From the NCBI GenBank assembly GCA_035527845.1, contig DATKZT010000070.1, positions 42,777 to 106,776 on the forward strand: DNA of 64,000 nucleotides, written 5' to 3'. The position numbers were made by a program, and so were the translations under genes. Of the stretch, positions 27,020 through 36,474 are shown piece after piece. This DNA comes from JAUWKC01 sp035527845 (lineage in GTDB: Bacteria > Planctomycetota > Phycisphaerae > Sedimentisphaerales > Anaerobacaceae). The notes under the pieces were generated by a model, which did no database searches, was not told the DNA's origin, and was given only the letters and a program-made list of their open reading frames with translations. Positions within the stretch are counted from its first letter, which is position 1. Every line of letters starts with the position of its first letter.

Positions 27020-28525
27020 TCAACCCTTTCTTGCCGGATACTCCCGAGGGAATTTCTGTGCCAGCTCATCCGAATCGCCATATTGTTTCCGCAGGCGCTC
27101 TAATTCGGCCTTCAGCACCTTAACGATACCATCGTACGCCGGGTTGCCATACAGATTGTTAAGCTCATGCGGGTCCTCCCTGAGGTCGTACAATTCCCAG
27201 GCATCGATATCATAATAGAAGTGAATCAGCTTATAGCGTTCTGTTCTGATGCCGTAATGCCGCTTGACGGCATGGGCGCCCGGGTACTCGTAATAGTGAT
27301 AGTACATTGACGTGCGCCAGTTTCGCGGCGTCTTGCCCTTCAGAAGGGAGCGAAACGACCGGCCTTGCATGTCCGCAGGGACAGTGACACTTGCGAAATC
27401 AAGAAAGGTCGGAGCAAAGTCGAGGTTAAGTACGATGTCAGTGTTGACAGTTCCGCGCTTTGTCTCTTTCGGATAGCGAATCAACAGAGGCATCCGCAGC
27501 GATTCCTCGTACATGAAACGCTTATCGAACCAGCCGTGGTCGCCGAGGAAAAACCCCTGGTCCGAGGTATAAACCACAACCGTATTGGCGGCCAGACCCG
27601 ATTCATCGAGATAATCCAGCAGCCTGCCGACGTTGTCGTCAACCGAGGCCACGCAGCGCAGGTAATCCTGCATATACCGCTGATATTTCCAGTGCGTCAG
27701 GGCATCGCCGCTCAGGCCTTCGGGCGGCTCGACCTTCGTGTCACCCGGCACGCGCAAATGACGCGCAATCGTCATCTCCTGCTCTCTGGCGGCATCGCTG
27801 CGCGTCGCGTAGTCATCGTCGAAAGTATCCGGCAAAGGGATATCCGCATCTTCATACATCGTCGCGTGCTTTTCATCCGGCTGCCAGTTGCGGTGCGGGG
27901 CCTTGTGATGGTACATTAGCAAAAAGGGCTTGTCGCTGCCGCGGCCTTTCAGCCAGTCGATGCAAAAATCGGTAATGAGGTCGGTGACATAGCCTGTGTG
28001 TTTTTTCTTTTGGCCCATCTCGATAAACTCAGGATTGTGATATTTGCCCTGACCCGGCAGCACGTTCCAGTAGTCAAAGCCCGTCGGCTCGGTCCGCAGG
28101 TGCCATTTGCCGATCATAGCGGTCTCGTAGCCGGCCTTTTGCAGCAGCTTGGGAAACGTCTGCTGGCTGCTGTCGAAGGGATTCTCGGCCCTGTTATCGA
28201 TTTTCCCGTTGATGTGGCTGTATTTGCCCGTCAGAATTACCGCCCGGCTCGGTGCACAAATGCTGTTAGTGCAGAAGCAGTTATCGAAACGCATACCTTC
28301 GTCGGCGATACGGTCAAGGTTCGGCGTCTTGTTAATCCTGCTCCCGTAGCACCCCAGAGCGTGGCTGGCGTGGTCGTCCGCCATAATAAAAATCATGTTC
28401 GGTCTGTCACTTTCGCCCCTCCTCGCAGATATCCGACCCTCGCCGGCGCACCCCGTAACAACGAGACCCGCCGCCCCCAGTCCCGCTATCTTTAGAAATT
28501 GTCGACGATTGAACTGTTCGTGCAT
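27020..28525 (-). CDS. Tat-exported sulfatase, N-acetylglucosamine-6-sulfatase-like
   Basis: 501 residues. Leader EQFNRRQFLKIAGLGAAGLV with a VTGC lipobox (Cys26). FIMADDHASHALGCYGSRIN, formylglycine Cys90 in TNSICAPSRAVILTGKYSHI followed by NGKIDNR, GKWHLRTEPTGFDYWNVLPG, YHHKAPHRNW and YTSDQGFFLGDHGW are present. The SICAPSRA...KYSH and DQGFFLGDHGWFDKR blocks are typical of S1_11-like N-acetylglucosamine-6-O-sulfatases and related enzymes. The assignment to a GlcNAc-6-sulfate substrate is tentative. It sits in the same run, 24 nt before the HEAT-fused sulfatase. Confidence 0.92.
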   Translation of the reverse strand: MHEQFNRRQFLKIAGLGAAGLVVTGCAGEGRISARRGESDRPNMIFIMADDHASHALGCYGSRINKTPNLDRIADEGMRFDNCFCTNSICAPSRAVILTGKYSHINGKIDNRAENPFDSSQQTFPKLLQKAGYETAMIGKWHLRTEPTGFDYWNVLPGQGKYHNPEFIEMGQKKKHTGYVTDLITDFCIDWLKGRGSDKPFLLMYHHKAPHRNWQPDEKHATMYEDADIPLPDTFDDDYATRSDAAREQEMTIARHLRVPGDTKVEPPEGLSGDALTHWKYQRYMQDYLRCVASVDDNVGRLLDYLDESGLAANTVVVYTSDQGFFLGDHGWFDKRFMYEESLRMPLLIRYPKETKRGTVNTDIVLNLDFAPTFLDFASVTVPADMQGRSFRSLLKGKTPRNWRTSMYYHYYEYPGAHAVKRHYGIRTERYKLIHFYYDIDAWELYDLREDPHELNNLYGNPAYDGIVKVLKAELERLRKQYGDSDELAQKFPREYPARKG

Positions 28526-28555
28526 GAAACCATCCTCGAAACAAATCCAAATAGA

Positions 28556-30070
28556 CTACTGTTGTTGATTATTCTCAACTGGCCCGATACTTTTGGCCCA
28601 CGGCGAGGGTTGCAGCTTAAGCGCGGGGTCGTCAATCTCGCGCATCCGCTCGAGAAGTTTTTTATTCAGCGACACTTTGATGTCCTGTATGGTCGTATCA
28701 GGCCAGTCAATAAGATTGCGTGTCTCGGCCGGGTCGTTCAACAGGTCGTAAAGCTCGTCTTTGGCCTCGTGTTTGAAATCCCGCACGAGTTTCCAGCGCC
28801 GCGTGCGATAGCAGCGCAGCACCGCACCCGTCTGGTTGTCCGGCCACATCGTGTACTGGGCGAACAGGTCGTTCTCCCACCGCATCGAACTGCCCCTGAG
28901 CAGCGGAAGGAAGTTGCGCCCCCGTATAACATTGCTTCTGGGCACCGCCAGCCCAGCGATGGTCGGAATAGTCACAAACCAGTCAAGATTGGTAATAGTC
29001 TGCTGAATCGTCGAACCCGGCTCAACCACACCGGGCCAGCGAACGATTGCGGGGACCTTCAGAGAGTTATCATACATATTGGGACGCGGGCCGCGATTAT
29101 CTATGAGCAGCCACCGCCCATTGCCCTTGTGCCAGATCCCGTTATGCGCCAGGTTGTAGCCGTTGTCCGCTGTGAAAATCACCACCGTATTGTCGGCAAG
29201 GCCCAGCTCGTCGAGCAGCCCCAGCAATCGTCCGATGTTTCGGTCGGCACTGGCCACACTGGCGAGATATTCGCGCATCATCCGCTTTGCCCGCGTGACA
29301 TCCAACTTGGGATAATCCGGTTCGGGCAGTGCCGGGTCCGAATCTCTGAACTGGTCCCAGTCGGCGTCACTGAGGGGCAGCCAGGTGCGGTCGCCGTCGG
29401 GCGTTTTGTTGGCGGTGTTGGCGTGCGGCGCCCAGAAGTGCAGCGACAAAAGAAAGGGGCCGCCCTTGTTGCGCTTAATAAAATCAACCGCAAAGTCGGT
29501 GAGTATATCCGGCGTGTACCCTTCGATGCGTCTCACTTCGCCGTTGACTTCGACCCTGGGATTGCGCGAGATTTCGCCGCCGACCCTAAAGCCGGTGAAT
29601 TCATCATATCCATAATTCGTGGGATGGAACTCATCCTCCTGACCGAGGTGCCACTTGCCGACAAGCGCGGTGGCGTAACCGGCCTCGTTCAAGAGCCGGG
29701 GCCAGGTGGGCAGGTCTCTGTTCAACCCCAGCTTCGAGCCGCCCGGCAGATAATCCGGAATGCCGACCTCGGTGGAGTACCGACCAGTCATCAAACCCGC
29801 GCGCGAGGGACTGCAAACAGGCGTGGTGACAAAGTAATTCGTCAGACGCACGCCCTCGCACCGCAGACGGTCGATATTCGGCGTGCGCGCATTGGCATCG
29901 GGCGCCGCCCCGAACGCCCACGGGCCCTGATCATCGGTCATTATGAAAATTATGTTGGGCCTTTCGGTCGCGCCCCTGTCGTGGAGCCCTCGCGGTCCGC
30001 CGGCGCATCCGGTCAGGACCAGACTCGCCGCCCCCGCCCCCATCGATTTTAGAAAATTGCGTCGATCCAT
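28556..30070 (-). CDS. Tat-exported lipoprotein-type sulfatase (DDQGPWAFG type)
   Basis: 504 residues. Leader MDRRNFLKSMGAGAASLVLT with an LTGC lipobox (Cys22). FIMTDDQGPWAFGAAPDANA, formylglycine Cys86 in TTPVCSPSRAGLMTGRYSTE, GKWHLGQEDEFHPTNYGYDE and FTADNGYNLAHNGIWHKGNG are present. It resembles the gene at 18604 almost throughout (GFR.GGE.S.NP..EVNGEV, HFWAPHANT, NYGYDEFTGF), so the two arose by duplication but are now separated by about 8.5 kb. The gap to the preceding gene is 12 nt. Confidence 0.93.
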   Translation of the reverse strand: MDRRNFLKSMGAGAASLVLTGCAGGPRGLHDRGATERPNIIFIMTDDQGPWAFGAAPDANARTPNIDRLRCEGVRLTNYFVTTPVCSPSRAGLMTGRYSTEVGIPDYLPGGSKLGLNRDLPTWPRLLNEAGYATALVGKWHLGQEDEFHPTNYGYDEFTGFRVGGEISRNPRVEVNGEVRRIEGYTPDILTDFAVDFIKRNKGGPFLLSLHFWAPHANTANKTPDGDRTWLPLSDADWDQFRDSDPALPEPDYPKLDVTRAKRMMREYLASVASADRNIGRLLGLLDELGLADNTVVIFTADNGYNLAHNGIWHKGNGRWLLIDNRGPRPNMYDNSLKVPAIVRWPGVVEPGSTIQQTITNLDWFVTIPTIAGLAVPRSNVIRGRNFLPLLRGSSMRWENDLFAQYTMWPDNQTGAVLRCYRTRRWKLVRDFKHEAKDELYDLLNDPAETRNLIDWPDTTIQDIKVSLNKKLLERMREIDDPALKLQPSPWAKSIGPVENNQQQ

Positions 30071-30082
30071 AAGCCCTTCCCG

Positions 30083-31558
30083 TTAGTCCTTTCCTGTATT
30101 CTGCACCCATTGACCTTCGGGTTTGTATTCCGGATTAAGCTCCGTCGGAACCGGCGCATTGAGGGACCTGCGCCACCTTTTCAACAGCTCGTGAAGCTGC
30201 CCGGCTTTTTCGGGCATTGCCTGCACCAGGTTGTTTTGCTCTCCGATATCATCCTTGAGGTTGTATAGCTCCAATCTGCCGTCCTCAAAGTACTCTATCA
30301 GCTTCCAGTCGCCCTGCCGAACGACACTTGCGGGCGTCGTGCGCCAGGTCTCTTTCCAGCCGTAGTTGCGCTGCAGGTAGGCGGGAAAATGCCAGAAAAT
30401 GGCGTCGCGCTTCAAACTTTTCTCGCCTTTTAGCAGCGGGACAATACTTTCGCCGTCGAGAATATGCCCCGCAGGCTTGGCGGCGCCAGCCATCTCCAGC
30501 ATCGTCGGATAAAAATCTATCGCGATCACCGGCACATCGGAGACGCACCCGCCTTCGACTTTGCCGGACCAGCGAACTATCATCGGCTCGCGAATCCCGC
30601 CTTCGTAAAGCGTCCCCTTTCCGCCCCGCAGAGGTTCCATGGAGGTGATTCCGAAGACGCCCCCGTTGTCGGAAAAGAAAAAGACCACGGTATCGTCCCG
30701 CAGGCCAAGCTCGTCAAGGCGCTTCATTACTCTGCCTACGCACTGATCGACGCTCTCGACCATGGCGGCGAACTTCGGATTCTTCTGTCCGCCGTCCGGC
30801 TCTTTCTTCTCGTACTTCTCTGTAATCGCCTTCTTGGCCTGAATCGGAGTGTGCACCGCGTAATGGGACAGGTACAGGAAAAAAGTCTTATCTCTGTTTG
30901 CCTCGATGAACTTGAGGGCCTCGTCGGTAAGTCTGTCGGTCAGATATTCGCCTTCGGGACCGTCGGGCAGGTTGTCGAGGCTGTACGGGCTGAAATGACG
31001 ACGGGTGGCGCCGGTGCGTCCTCCGGCAATACTGACGTCGAAGCCCTGCCCCTCCGGGCCGGTGTCCGCGCCCGTGCCCAGATGCCACTTGCCGATACTT
31101 GCGGTGACATAACCGGCGGACTTCAAGGCCTCGGCAATTGTCACCACCCTGGGATCGAGCGTGGTATTGTTCTTAATCGGCACAAGCTTCCTCAGATGGG
31201 CCGCGCCTCGCTCGGAACTTCCGACCGTATAGATGCCGTGCCGCGGCGTGTACTGACCCGACATAAGGCACGCCCGGCTGGGTGCACAATTCGGGGCATT
31301 GGCATAAGCACTGGTGAAGACCACGCCTTCGCCCGCGAGCTTATCGATATTGGGCGTCTCGTAGTATTTGCTGTCCATGAACCCGACATCTTTCCAGCCC
31401 ATGTCATCAATGAAAATAAAAACGAAATTGGGCCTGCTCTGTCTCGGACCACCGGAAAGAGCGCCGTCAGCCCCTGTACAGCCCGGCAGCGTGCAGTACG
31501 CGGCGCCCAGGCCGAGAACCTTAATGAATTCACGTCGTGTACATCTTTTCATTTGCAT
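30083..31558 (-). CDS. Tat-exported lipoprotein-type sulfatase
   Basis: 491 residues. Leader KRCTRREFIKVLGLGAAYCT with an LPGC lipobox (Cys27). FIFIDDMGWKDVGFMDSKYY metal region, formylglycine Cys91 in NAPNCAPSRACLMSGQYTPR, GKWHLGTGADTGPEGQGFDV, YLSHYAVHTPI and FFSDNGGVFGITSMEPLRGG. It belongs with the genes at 9371, 13634 and 38281, sharing YETPNIDKLA, HYAVHTP, the LRGGKGTLYEGGIREP block and the LELYNLKDDIGEQNNL tail. Substrate unknown. Confidence 0.93.
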   Translation of the reverse strand: MQMKRCTRREFIKVLGLGAAYCTLPGCTGADGALSGGPRQSRPNFVFIFIDDMGWKDVGFMDSKYYETPNIDKLAGEGVVFTSAYANAPNCAPSRACLMSGQYTPRHGIYTVGSSERGAAHLRKLVPIKNNTTLDPRVVTIAEALKSAGYVTASIGKWHLGTGADTGPEGQGFDVSIAGGRTGATRRHFSPYSLDNLPDGPEGEYLTDRLTDEALKFIEANRDKTFFLYLSHYAVHTPIQAKKAITEKYEKKEPDGGQKNPKFAAMVESVDQCVGRVMKRLDELGLRDDTVVFFFSDNGGVFGITSMEPLRGGKGTLYEGGIREPMIVRWSGKVEGGCVSDVPVIAIDFYPTMLEMAGAAKPAGHILDGESIVPLLKGEKSLKRDAIFWHFPAYLQRNYGWKETWRTTPASVVRQGDWKLIEYFEDGRLELYNLKDDIGEQNNLVQAMPEKAGQLHELLKRWRRSLNAPVPTELNPEYKPEGQWVQNTGKD

Positions 31559-31615
31559 AGAACTCCTTTTAATCTCGGCGGGGCTTTCGAGTCCCGCGTC
31601 GGTTGGTATTGCTGT

Positions 31616-33232
31616 CTATTTCTCCCCGCCATAATAGTCCTTTTTCAGGGTGAAAAACTTCTCGCCGCCCCGCGAGCCTAAGTACCTTAAGTCGTGCTCG
31701 AACATCCAGTCAACGAGTCTTCCCATAAGCCGCGTCTTCACTTCGGTGTACCGAGGGTCGCTCCAGAGATTGTTTGTCTCCTGCGGGTCGTTTTGCATGT
31801 CATAAAGCTCACCCTCGACGCCGCTGCCATCGGGCGAACCATGATAAACATTCAGCTTGAATCCCTCGTCACGGAACATCGTCGCATGAATCGGCGGGTC
31901 AAAATACTTCTGACCGGGACCGTAGCCGGTGTTGCGATACATACACACCGCATAGTCACGGTAGTTGTCATAATCTCTGCCCTGCTGTATCAATGAAACC
32001 AGGTCCATCGAATCCGGCATCGTCTCTTTTAGTTGCTTCGTGCTAAAACCCGCCCGAGCAAGAACCGTGGCGGCAATATCAAGCAACTGGACCGGCTCCT
32101 TCACGCGGGTGCCGGCGGGTATCCTGCCTGGAAGGCGCATCAGCAGCGGCACACGGACCGACGCATCGTAGAAAAACGCGCCCTTGGTGAAAAGCCCGCG
32201 GTCCCACAGCATGTCGCCGTGGTCGCTGACGAATATTACGAGCGTTTTTTCCGTCAGCCCCTCTTTGTCCAGAAATTTGAGGACCTTGCCCATCTCCTCA
32301 TCCAGAAAGGCAATCGAGGCATAGTAGCCTTTTCGCAGTTCGTGAATACTCTCTTTGAACGTTTCGCTCTTTTCCTTGATCGAAGCGGCCTTCTCCATCT
32401 CCCGCCGCACACCTTCCGGCCTGTCCTTATCTTGCGGAATGGGCTGAGGCTCGGGGATTTTTTCATCATTGACCAGGTCCCTTGATTCGAGGGGATGGTC
32501 GAAGTACGGGTCGTGAGGGTCGAAAAGACTCATCATAATGAAAAACGGGCGGTCCTTGTCACGGTTCTCTATAAGATCAATCGTGGTCTCACCCGCCCAT
32601 CTGGTGAAATGAAGCTCAGCGGGAAAATGACGCAGACTCTTGCCCTCTTTAGTCAGTCTCTCGTAAAACGCGGGGTCCTTCTTCTTGACCCATCGCGCGA
32701 AGGAATTGAATTTGCTGTCAAAGTTCAGCCCCGGGTCGACGCACCAGTGATAATGCTCGAAGCCGTCATTTGGGTGCCTCGTCTCGGCCTCGTGCCAGAT
32801 TCCCGATACATGCAGCTTACCCACCAGCGACGTTTCATACCCCCGCCTCTGCAGCCGTTTCGAGAACAGAACCTGGTCGTCAGGAAGAATGTCGTGCAGC
32901 TTGTACACGCCGTGGCCCGGCAGAGGCTTGCCCGTCCACATACTTGCCCTGCTGGGCGTACAAACCGGGCACGGCGAGTAGCACGCCTCGAAGAGCGCCC
33001 CTTCCGCGGCAAGCCTGTCCAGGTTAGGCGTCTTAACCGCCTCGCATCCATAACAGCTCAGCGCATCCCAGCGCTGCTGGTCTGTCATCAATATCAGGAT
33101 GTTGGGCCTGTCCACGGCCGGCCTGCGAGCGCGTCCGACTTGGCCTGCACAGCCCGACAGCACCACGGCCGCGGCGCCCAGCCCCGTCGCCTTCAAAAAA
33201 TCACGTCGCGAATAACTACCTTCAACCATCAT
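31616..33232 (-). CDS. Tat-exported sulfatase, DQQRWDALSCYG type
   Basis: 538 residues from the ATG at 33232, preceded by GGGAG; a frame from a TTG 15 nt upstream is less likely. Leader GSYSRRDFLKATGLGAAAVV with an LSGC lipobox (Cys28). Metal region LMTDQQRWDALSCYG (Gln replaces the second Asp), formylglycine Cys91 in PCPVCTPSRASMWTGKPLPG, VGKLHVSGIWHEAETRHPND in place of GKWHLG, MMSLFDPHDPY, and VSDHGDMLWDRGLFTKG. The DQQRW and VSDHGDMLWD features occur in choline-sulfatase-like and iduronate/hexosamine-sulfatase-like groups; I cannot choose between them. Confidence 0.92.
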   Translation of the reverse strand: MMVEGSYSRRDFLKATGLGAAAVVLSGCAGQVGRARRPAVDRPNILILMTDQQRWDALSCYGCEAVKTPNLDRLAAEGALFEACYSPCPVCTPSRASMWTGKPLPGHGVYKLHDILPDDQVLFSKRLQRRGYETSLVGKLHVSGIWHEAETRHPNDGFEHYHWCVDPGLNFDSKFNSFARWVKKKDPAFYERLTKEGKSLRHFPAELHFTRWAGETTIDLIENRDKDRPFFIMMSLFDPHDPYFDHPLESRDLVNDEKIPEPQPIPQDKDRPEGVRREMEKAASIKEKSETFKESIHELRKGYYASIAFLDEEMGKVLKFLDKEGLTEKTLVIFVSDHGDMLWDRGLFTKGAFFYDASVRVPLLMRLPGRIPAGTRVKEPVQLLDIAATVLARAGFSTKQLKETMPDSMDLVSLIQQGRDYDNYRDYAVCMYRNTGYGPGQKYFDPPIHATMFRDEGFKLNVYHGSPDGSGVEGELYDMQNDPQETNNLWSDPRYTEVKTRLMGRLVDWMFEHDLRYLGSRGGEKFFTLKKDYYGGEK

Positions 33233-33275
33233 GCCTGCTCCCGACAATCATGCTTAGCCTTTCACCTTCGCATGT

Positions 33276-34661
33276 TCATTTTCTTACCCACGTCACACCA
33301 GCGGTGACATCCTTCTCCCACGCCTCGAACTCGGCCCTTAGCATCCTGATCATCTCAGGTTTTGCCTCGGCCAGATTCTTGTCCTCTGCTATATCATCAT
33401 CGAGGTTGAAAAGCCCCACAAAGGTATAGTCGCCCTGCTTCTTGCCTCTCATAATCAGCTTCCACGGTCCTTTCCGCGCCGCGCCTTGCCCATTCGTCCG
33501 CCAAAAGACCGTCCGTTCCGGCAGCTTCCTGCCCTCAAGCAGCACCGGCAAAATATTGACCCCATCGAGTTTGCGCCCGGCGGGCAGCTCGGCCCCCGCC
33601 ACAGCCGCCATCGTAACAAAAAGGTCCATCGTAAGGGCCGTCTCACCAGTGACCGTCCCCGGCTTGATCCTGCCGGGCCAGTATGCAATCGCCGGAACGC
33701 GATGGCCCCCCTCCCACAAATCGCCCTTCTGGCCCCTGCACGGAAGATTGCTGCCGACCCACCTGTACGCCCCGTTGTCCGAGGTGAAGAATACAAGTGT
33801 CTTCTTCCCGAGACCAAGCTCATCCAGCTTTTTCACAATTCGGCCGACGCCGGCATCGAGCGACTCAACCATTTCCTTGTAGGCCAGCTTCCGGTCTTCC
33901 ACATCATCGTACCTCCGGCCGTACTTGGCCTTTGACCAGTAGTCGCCGCCGACTACCCGGTCGGCCTCGTCGTTCGGACCCTGGAACGGAAAATGAACCG
34001 CCTGGTAAGGAACATAAGCACAGAAGGGCCTATCCTTGTTACTCTCAATGAACCGCACTGCGTGCTCGGTCAGCAACGCGGTCGTATATCCCTCCTCCGG
34101 CAAGAGCTTGTCGTCCATCCACCAGTCGGGCCGGCCCGAGCGGTCAATGTGCGAATGATAATCCGAGCCCCCTGCCACAAAACCACGATAAGTATCGAAT
34201 CCCTGCCGCACCGGATTGAAGGCAGGCGTAAAACCAAGATGCCACTTGCCGAAGCACGCCGTCGCGTATCCGGCGGCCTTCAGCACCTCGGCAAAGGTGA
34301 TCTCTTCCAGGGCCATGCCCGTCTCGTAATTGCTCCTGCCCGAGAGTACGCTTTCTATGCCGGCCCGCTGCTGATAGCGCCCCGTAAGCAGCGCCGCCCG
34401 CGTCGGGCTGCACATCGCACCGTTGGAATGAAAATCCGTAAACCTCATCCCGCCCTTTGCCAGCGCATCGAGGTTCGGCGTCTTGATAGTCTTGTTGCCG
34501 TAACAGACCAAATCCCCGTAGCCGAGGTCGTCGGCCATGATCAGCACAATGTTGCGCTTATCTTCCTTGTCGCCGGCGCCGAAAGAAATCCTGCCGCCGG
34601 TTGTCACGGCCGCCGCTCCGACACATAACCTCTTCAAAAAATCACGCCGATTCACCGTCAT
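33276..34661 (-). CDS. Tat-exported arylsulfatase A-like sulfatase, no lipobox
   Basis: 461 residues from the ATG at 34661, with GAGGAGTAGAA before it. Leader TVNRRDFLKRLCVGAAAVTT ends near RISFGAGD without a lipobox Cys, so this one is probably not lipid-anchored. LIMADDLGYGDLVCYGNKTI, formylglycine Cys84 in NGAMCSPTRAALLTGRYQQR, GKWHLGFTPAFNPVRQGFDT, YVPYQAVHFPFQGPND and FFTSDNGAYRWVG are present. The GRYQQRAGIESV and QGFDTYRGFVAGGSDYHSH blocks are typical of arylsulfatase A-like enzymes common in planctomycetes. It is 97 nt after the second PhoD-like gene. Confidence 0.93.
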   Translation of the reverse strand: MTVNRRDFLKRLCVGAAAVTTGGRISFGAGDKEDKRNIVLIMADDLGYGDLVCYGNKTIKTPNLDALAKGGMRFTDFHSNGAMCSPTRAALLTGRYQQRAGIESVLSGRSNYETGMALEEITFAEVLKAAGYATACFGKWHLGFTPAFNPVRQGFDTYRGFVAGGSDYHSHIDRSGRPDWWMDDKLLPEEGYTTALLTEHAVRFIESNKDRPFCAYVPYQAVHFPFQGPNDEADRVVGGDYWSKAKYGRRYDDVEDRKLAYKEMVESLDAGVGRIVKKLDELGLGKKTLVFFTSDNGAYRWVGSNLPCRGQKGDLWEGGHRVPAIAYWPGRIKPGTVTGETALTMDLFVTMAAVAGAELPAGRKLDGVNILPVLLEGRKLPERTVFWRTNGQGAARKGPWKLIMRGKKQGDYTFVGLFNLDDDIAEDKNLAEAKPEMIRMLRAEFEAWEKDVTAGVTWVRK

Positions 34662-34758
34662 TTCTACTCCTCTTGTCTGTACGGACTTCCTATGATTACC
34701 GCGATTTCCCATATACACTCCTAAGCACGACTACTACGTTTTCAGATTGCATTAAGCT

Positions 34759-36474
34759 CTATTTCTTATGTGAGATCTCGCTGTGTTTGAGAGTCAAACT
34801 GTGGACTGGCTCATTGTCAATGCTGATGATCTGGAAAGTGACCGTCGCATCGGGTATGGCGGTGTCGAAGCTCAGCAACCCGAAAGACGGTTTCTCGTTG
34901 TAGCCGAAAATAGCCCCCGGAACCAGGCGGTGGGCGCTATCGTTTGTCAATCTTGAGCTTTCGAACTCGTAAAATGAATATCCCTTCGGCCGCTCGATCC
35001 TGCGGGCGTCACTGCGATGGCGGTCGGCGGAGATAAGAACCACGCCATCAATTTTGTTTTCTTCGAGAAAACCAAAAATTTCTTCTCGCTCGTCCCTGAA
35101 TCCGTTCCAGGTATCAAGTGAAGCGCCTTTAGTGTTGAAAGACCACGGAACCGGTGAGGCAAGTACCTTGAAAGTCGCCTTTGATTTTTTAACCTGCTCC
35201 AGCAGCCACGCCTTTTGCGCAGGACCCAGCATCGAGGGACTCTCACCATAGGGATTAGTGCGATAGAAACGTCCGTCCAGCATAAAGAAATCAACATCGG
35301 CAATCGAGAATTTGAACCAGCAGCCGGGCCACTGCTCCGTCCCGTAGCCCGGATTGTTCCAGTTCATACGAAAGCCCTCGAGCATCGACATCTTCCAATC
35401 TGGTTTGTCACGATACGGTCCCATCCAGCAATCACCTATGGCACAGTCGTGGTCGTCCCAGATTGCAAAGACCGGCACGGAACAAACCAGACGCCGAAAT
35501 TCCGCGCGTGATTGTCTTCGATAGTATGTATACTTGTGAAATTCACCGAATTGTTGCGGAAGGTCGATGTAAACGTTGTCCCCCAAAAGCAGCAGAGCCT
35601 CGGGGCTGTGCGAGCCGATCGTATCCCACATCCGCTCATTTACCGGGGTGTATTTTGCGCCTCCACCGAACGCCACACTTAAACGCCCTTTGGCCGAGCC
35701 GGGAGGATACGTTCGAAACGAAGGCCGTTCAGACGCCAAAGCCGATTTGCCGTTCAGCATCACATCGTAATAATAAACGGTATCCGGCCGCAGGCCTCCA
35801 ACTTCAACGACAGCCGTGTAGTCGACTTTGGAGCTGGTAGACGTCGTTGTTGACTTGATTGGCTCGGAAAGATCTTTCGACGTACTGACCACTACCTGCA
35901 CCGGCACTTCGTCAACCGTCCGGACCCAGAACTTCGCACTCGTATCGGTCAGACAACCAAGCATGGGACCGTGGATAAGTTGGATCTTGTAGCGGTCTGC
36001 ATACCGACGAAATTCGTCCGCATCCCGCAGGGGCTTGAGCATTTCTCGCGGACCAGCCAGAAACCGCGCGAAGGGCATGCCGCCCTCCACCGCCCTGCCC
36101 ATTGCTTCGGCCGCACCCTTGTAATCCTTGAGTGCGCATCGGGCGACAGTCAGAGTGAATAGAGACTCAAGGTCATTCGGTTCAGATGCCAGCCGTTGTT
36201 CGCAGTCTCTTACGGCTTCTTCGGGGCGTCCATCGAGAACATGAAGCATCTGACGCTGTCCTTGTCGGCCGTAAAGCTTACGCGTCGTAAATTGGTTGCG
36301 GAGATTCCTCCACCCGCCCTGATCCTTGCCGTAATAAGCATGGCCGGCACCGTCAATGTAAGCATCTTCCGCACCGGGAGGCTCTTTGCCGGCGGCAAAA
36401 CACACTGCTAAGACACACGCAAGAACCACCAATACAAGCATCGGCCGGGATTTCACATTTACCATTGATTTCAC
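34759..36474 (-). CDS. Secreted PhoD-like phosphoesterase with N-terminal helical (TPR-like) region
   Basis: 571 residues with a signal peptide (PMLVLVVLACVLAVCFAAG). Residues about 60-145 look TPR-like (RPEEAVRDCEQRLASEPNDL ... CALKDYKGAAEAMGRAV). A fibronectin-like domain (about 165-260, LRPDTVYYYDVMLNG) and a PhoD-type phosphoesterase domain follow, with LLLGDNVYIDLP, AIWDDHDCAIGD, FFMLDGRFYR and LISADRHRSD as metal and active-site elements. Unlike the gene at 16737 it carries a helical repeat region and a Fn-like domain in front. Substrate unknown. It may head the long transcript, as a 355-nt gap precedes it. Confidence 0.85.
   Translation of the reverse strand: MKSMVNVKSRPMLVLVVLACVLAVCFAAGKEPPGAEDAYIDGAGHAYYGKDQGGWRNLRNQFTTRKLYGRQGQRQMLHVLDGRPEEAVRDCEQRLASEPNDLESLFTLTVARCALKDYKGAAEAMGRAVEGGMPFARFLAGPREMLKPLRDADEFRRYADRYKIQLIHGPMLGCLTDTSAKFWVRTVDEVPVQVVVSTSKDLSEPIKSTTTSTSSKVDYTAVVEVGGLRPDTVYYYDVMLNGKSALASERPSFRTYPPGSAKGRLSVAFGGGAKYTPVNERMWDTIGSHSPEALLLLGDNVYIDLPQQFGEFHKYTYYRRQSRAEFRRLVCSVPVFAIWDDHDCAIGDCWMGPYRDKPDWKMSMLEGFRMNWNNPGYGTEQWPGCWFKFSIADVDFFMLDGRFYRTNPYGESPSMLGPAQKAWLLEQVKKSKATFKVLASPVPWSFNTKGASLDTWNGFRDEREEIFGFLEENKIDGVVLISADRHRSDARRIERPKGYSFYEFESSRLTNDSAHRLVPGAIFGYNEKPSFGLLSFDTAIPDATVTFQIISIDNEPVHSLTLKHSEISHKK

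Noticed and set aside
28499..30052. 517-residue plus-strand frame
   Set aside because: Antisense to the sulfatase at 28556-30070 with no recognisable domain.
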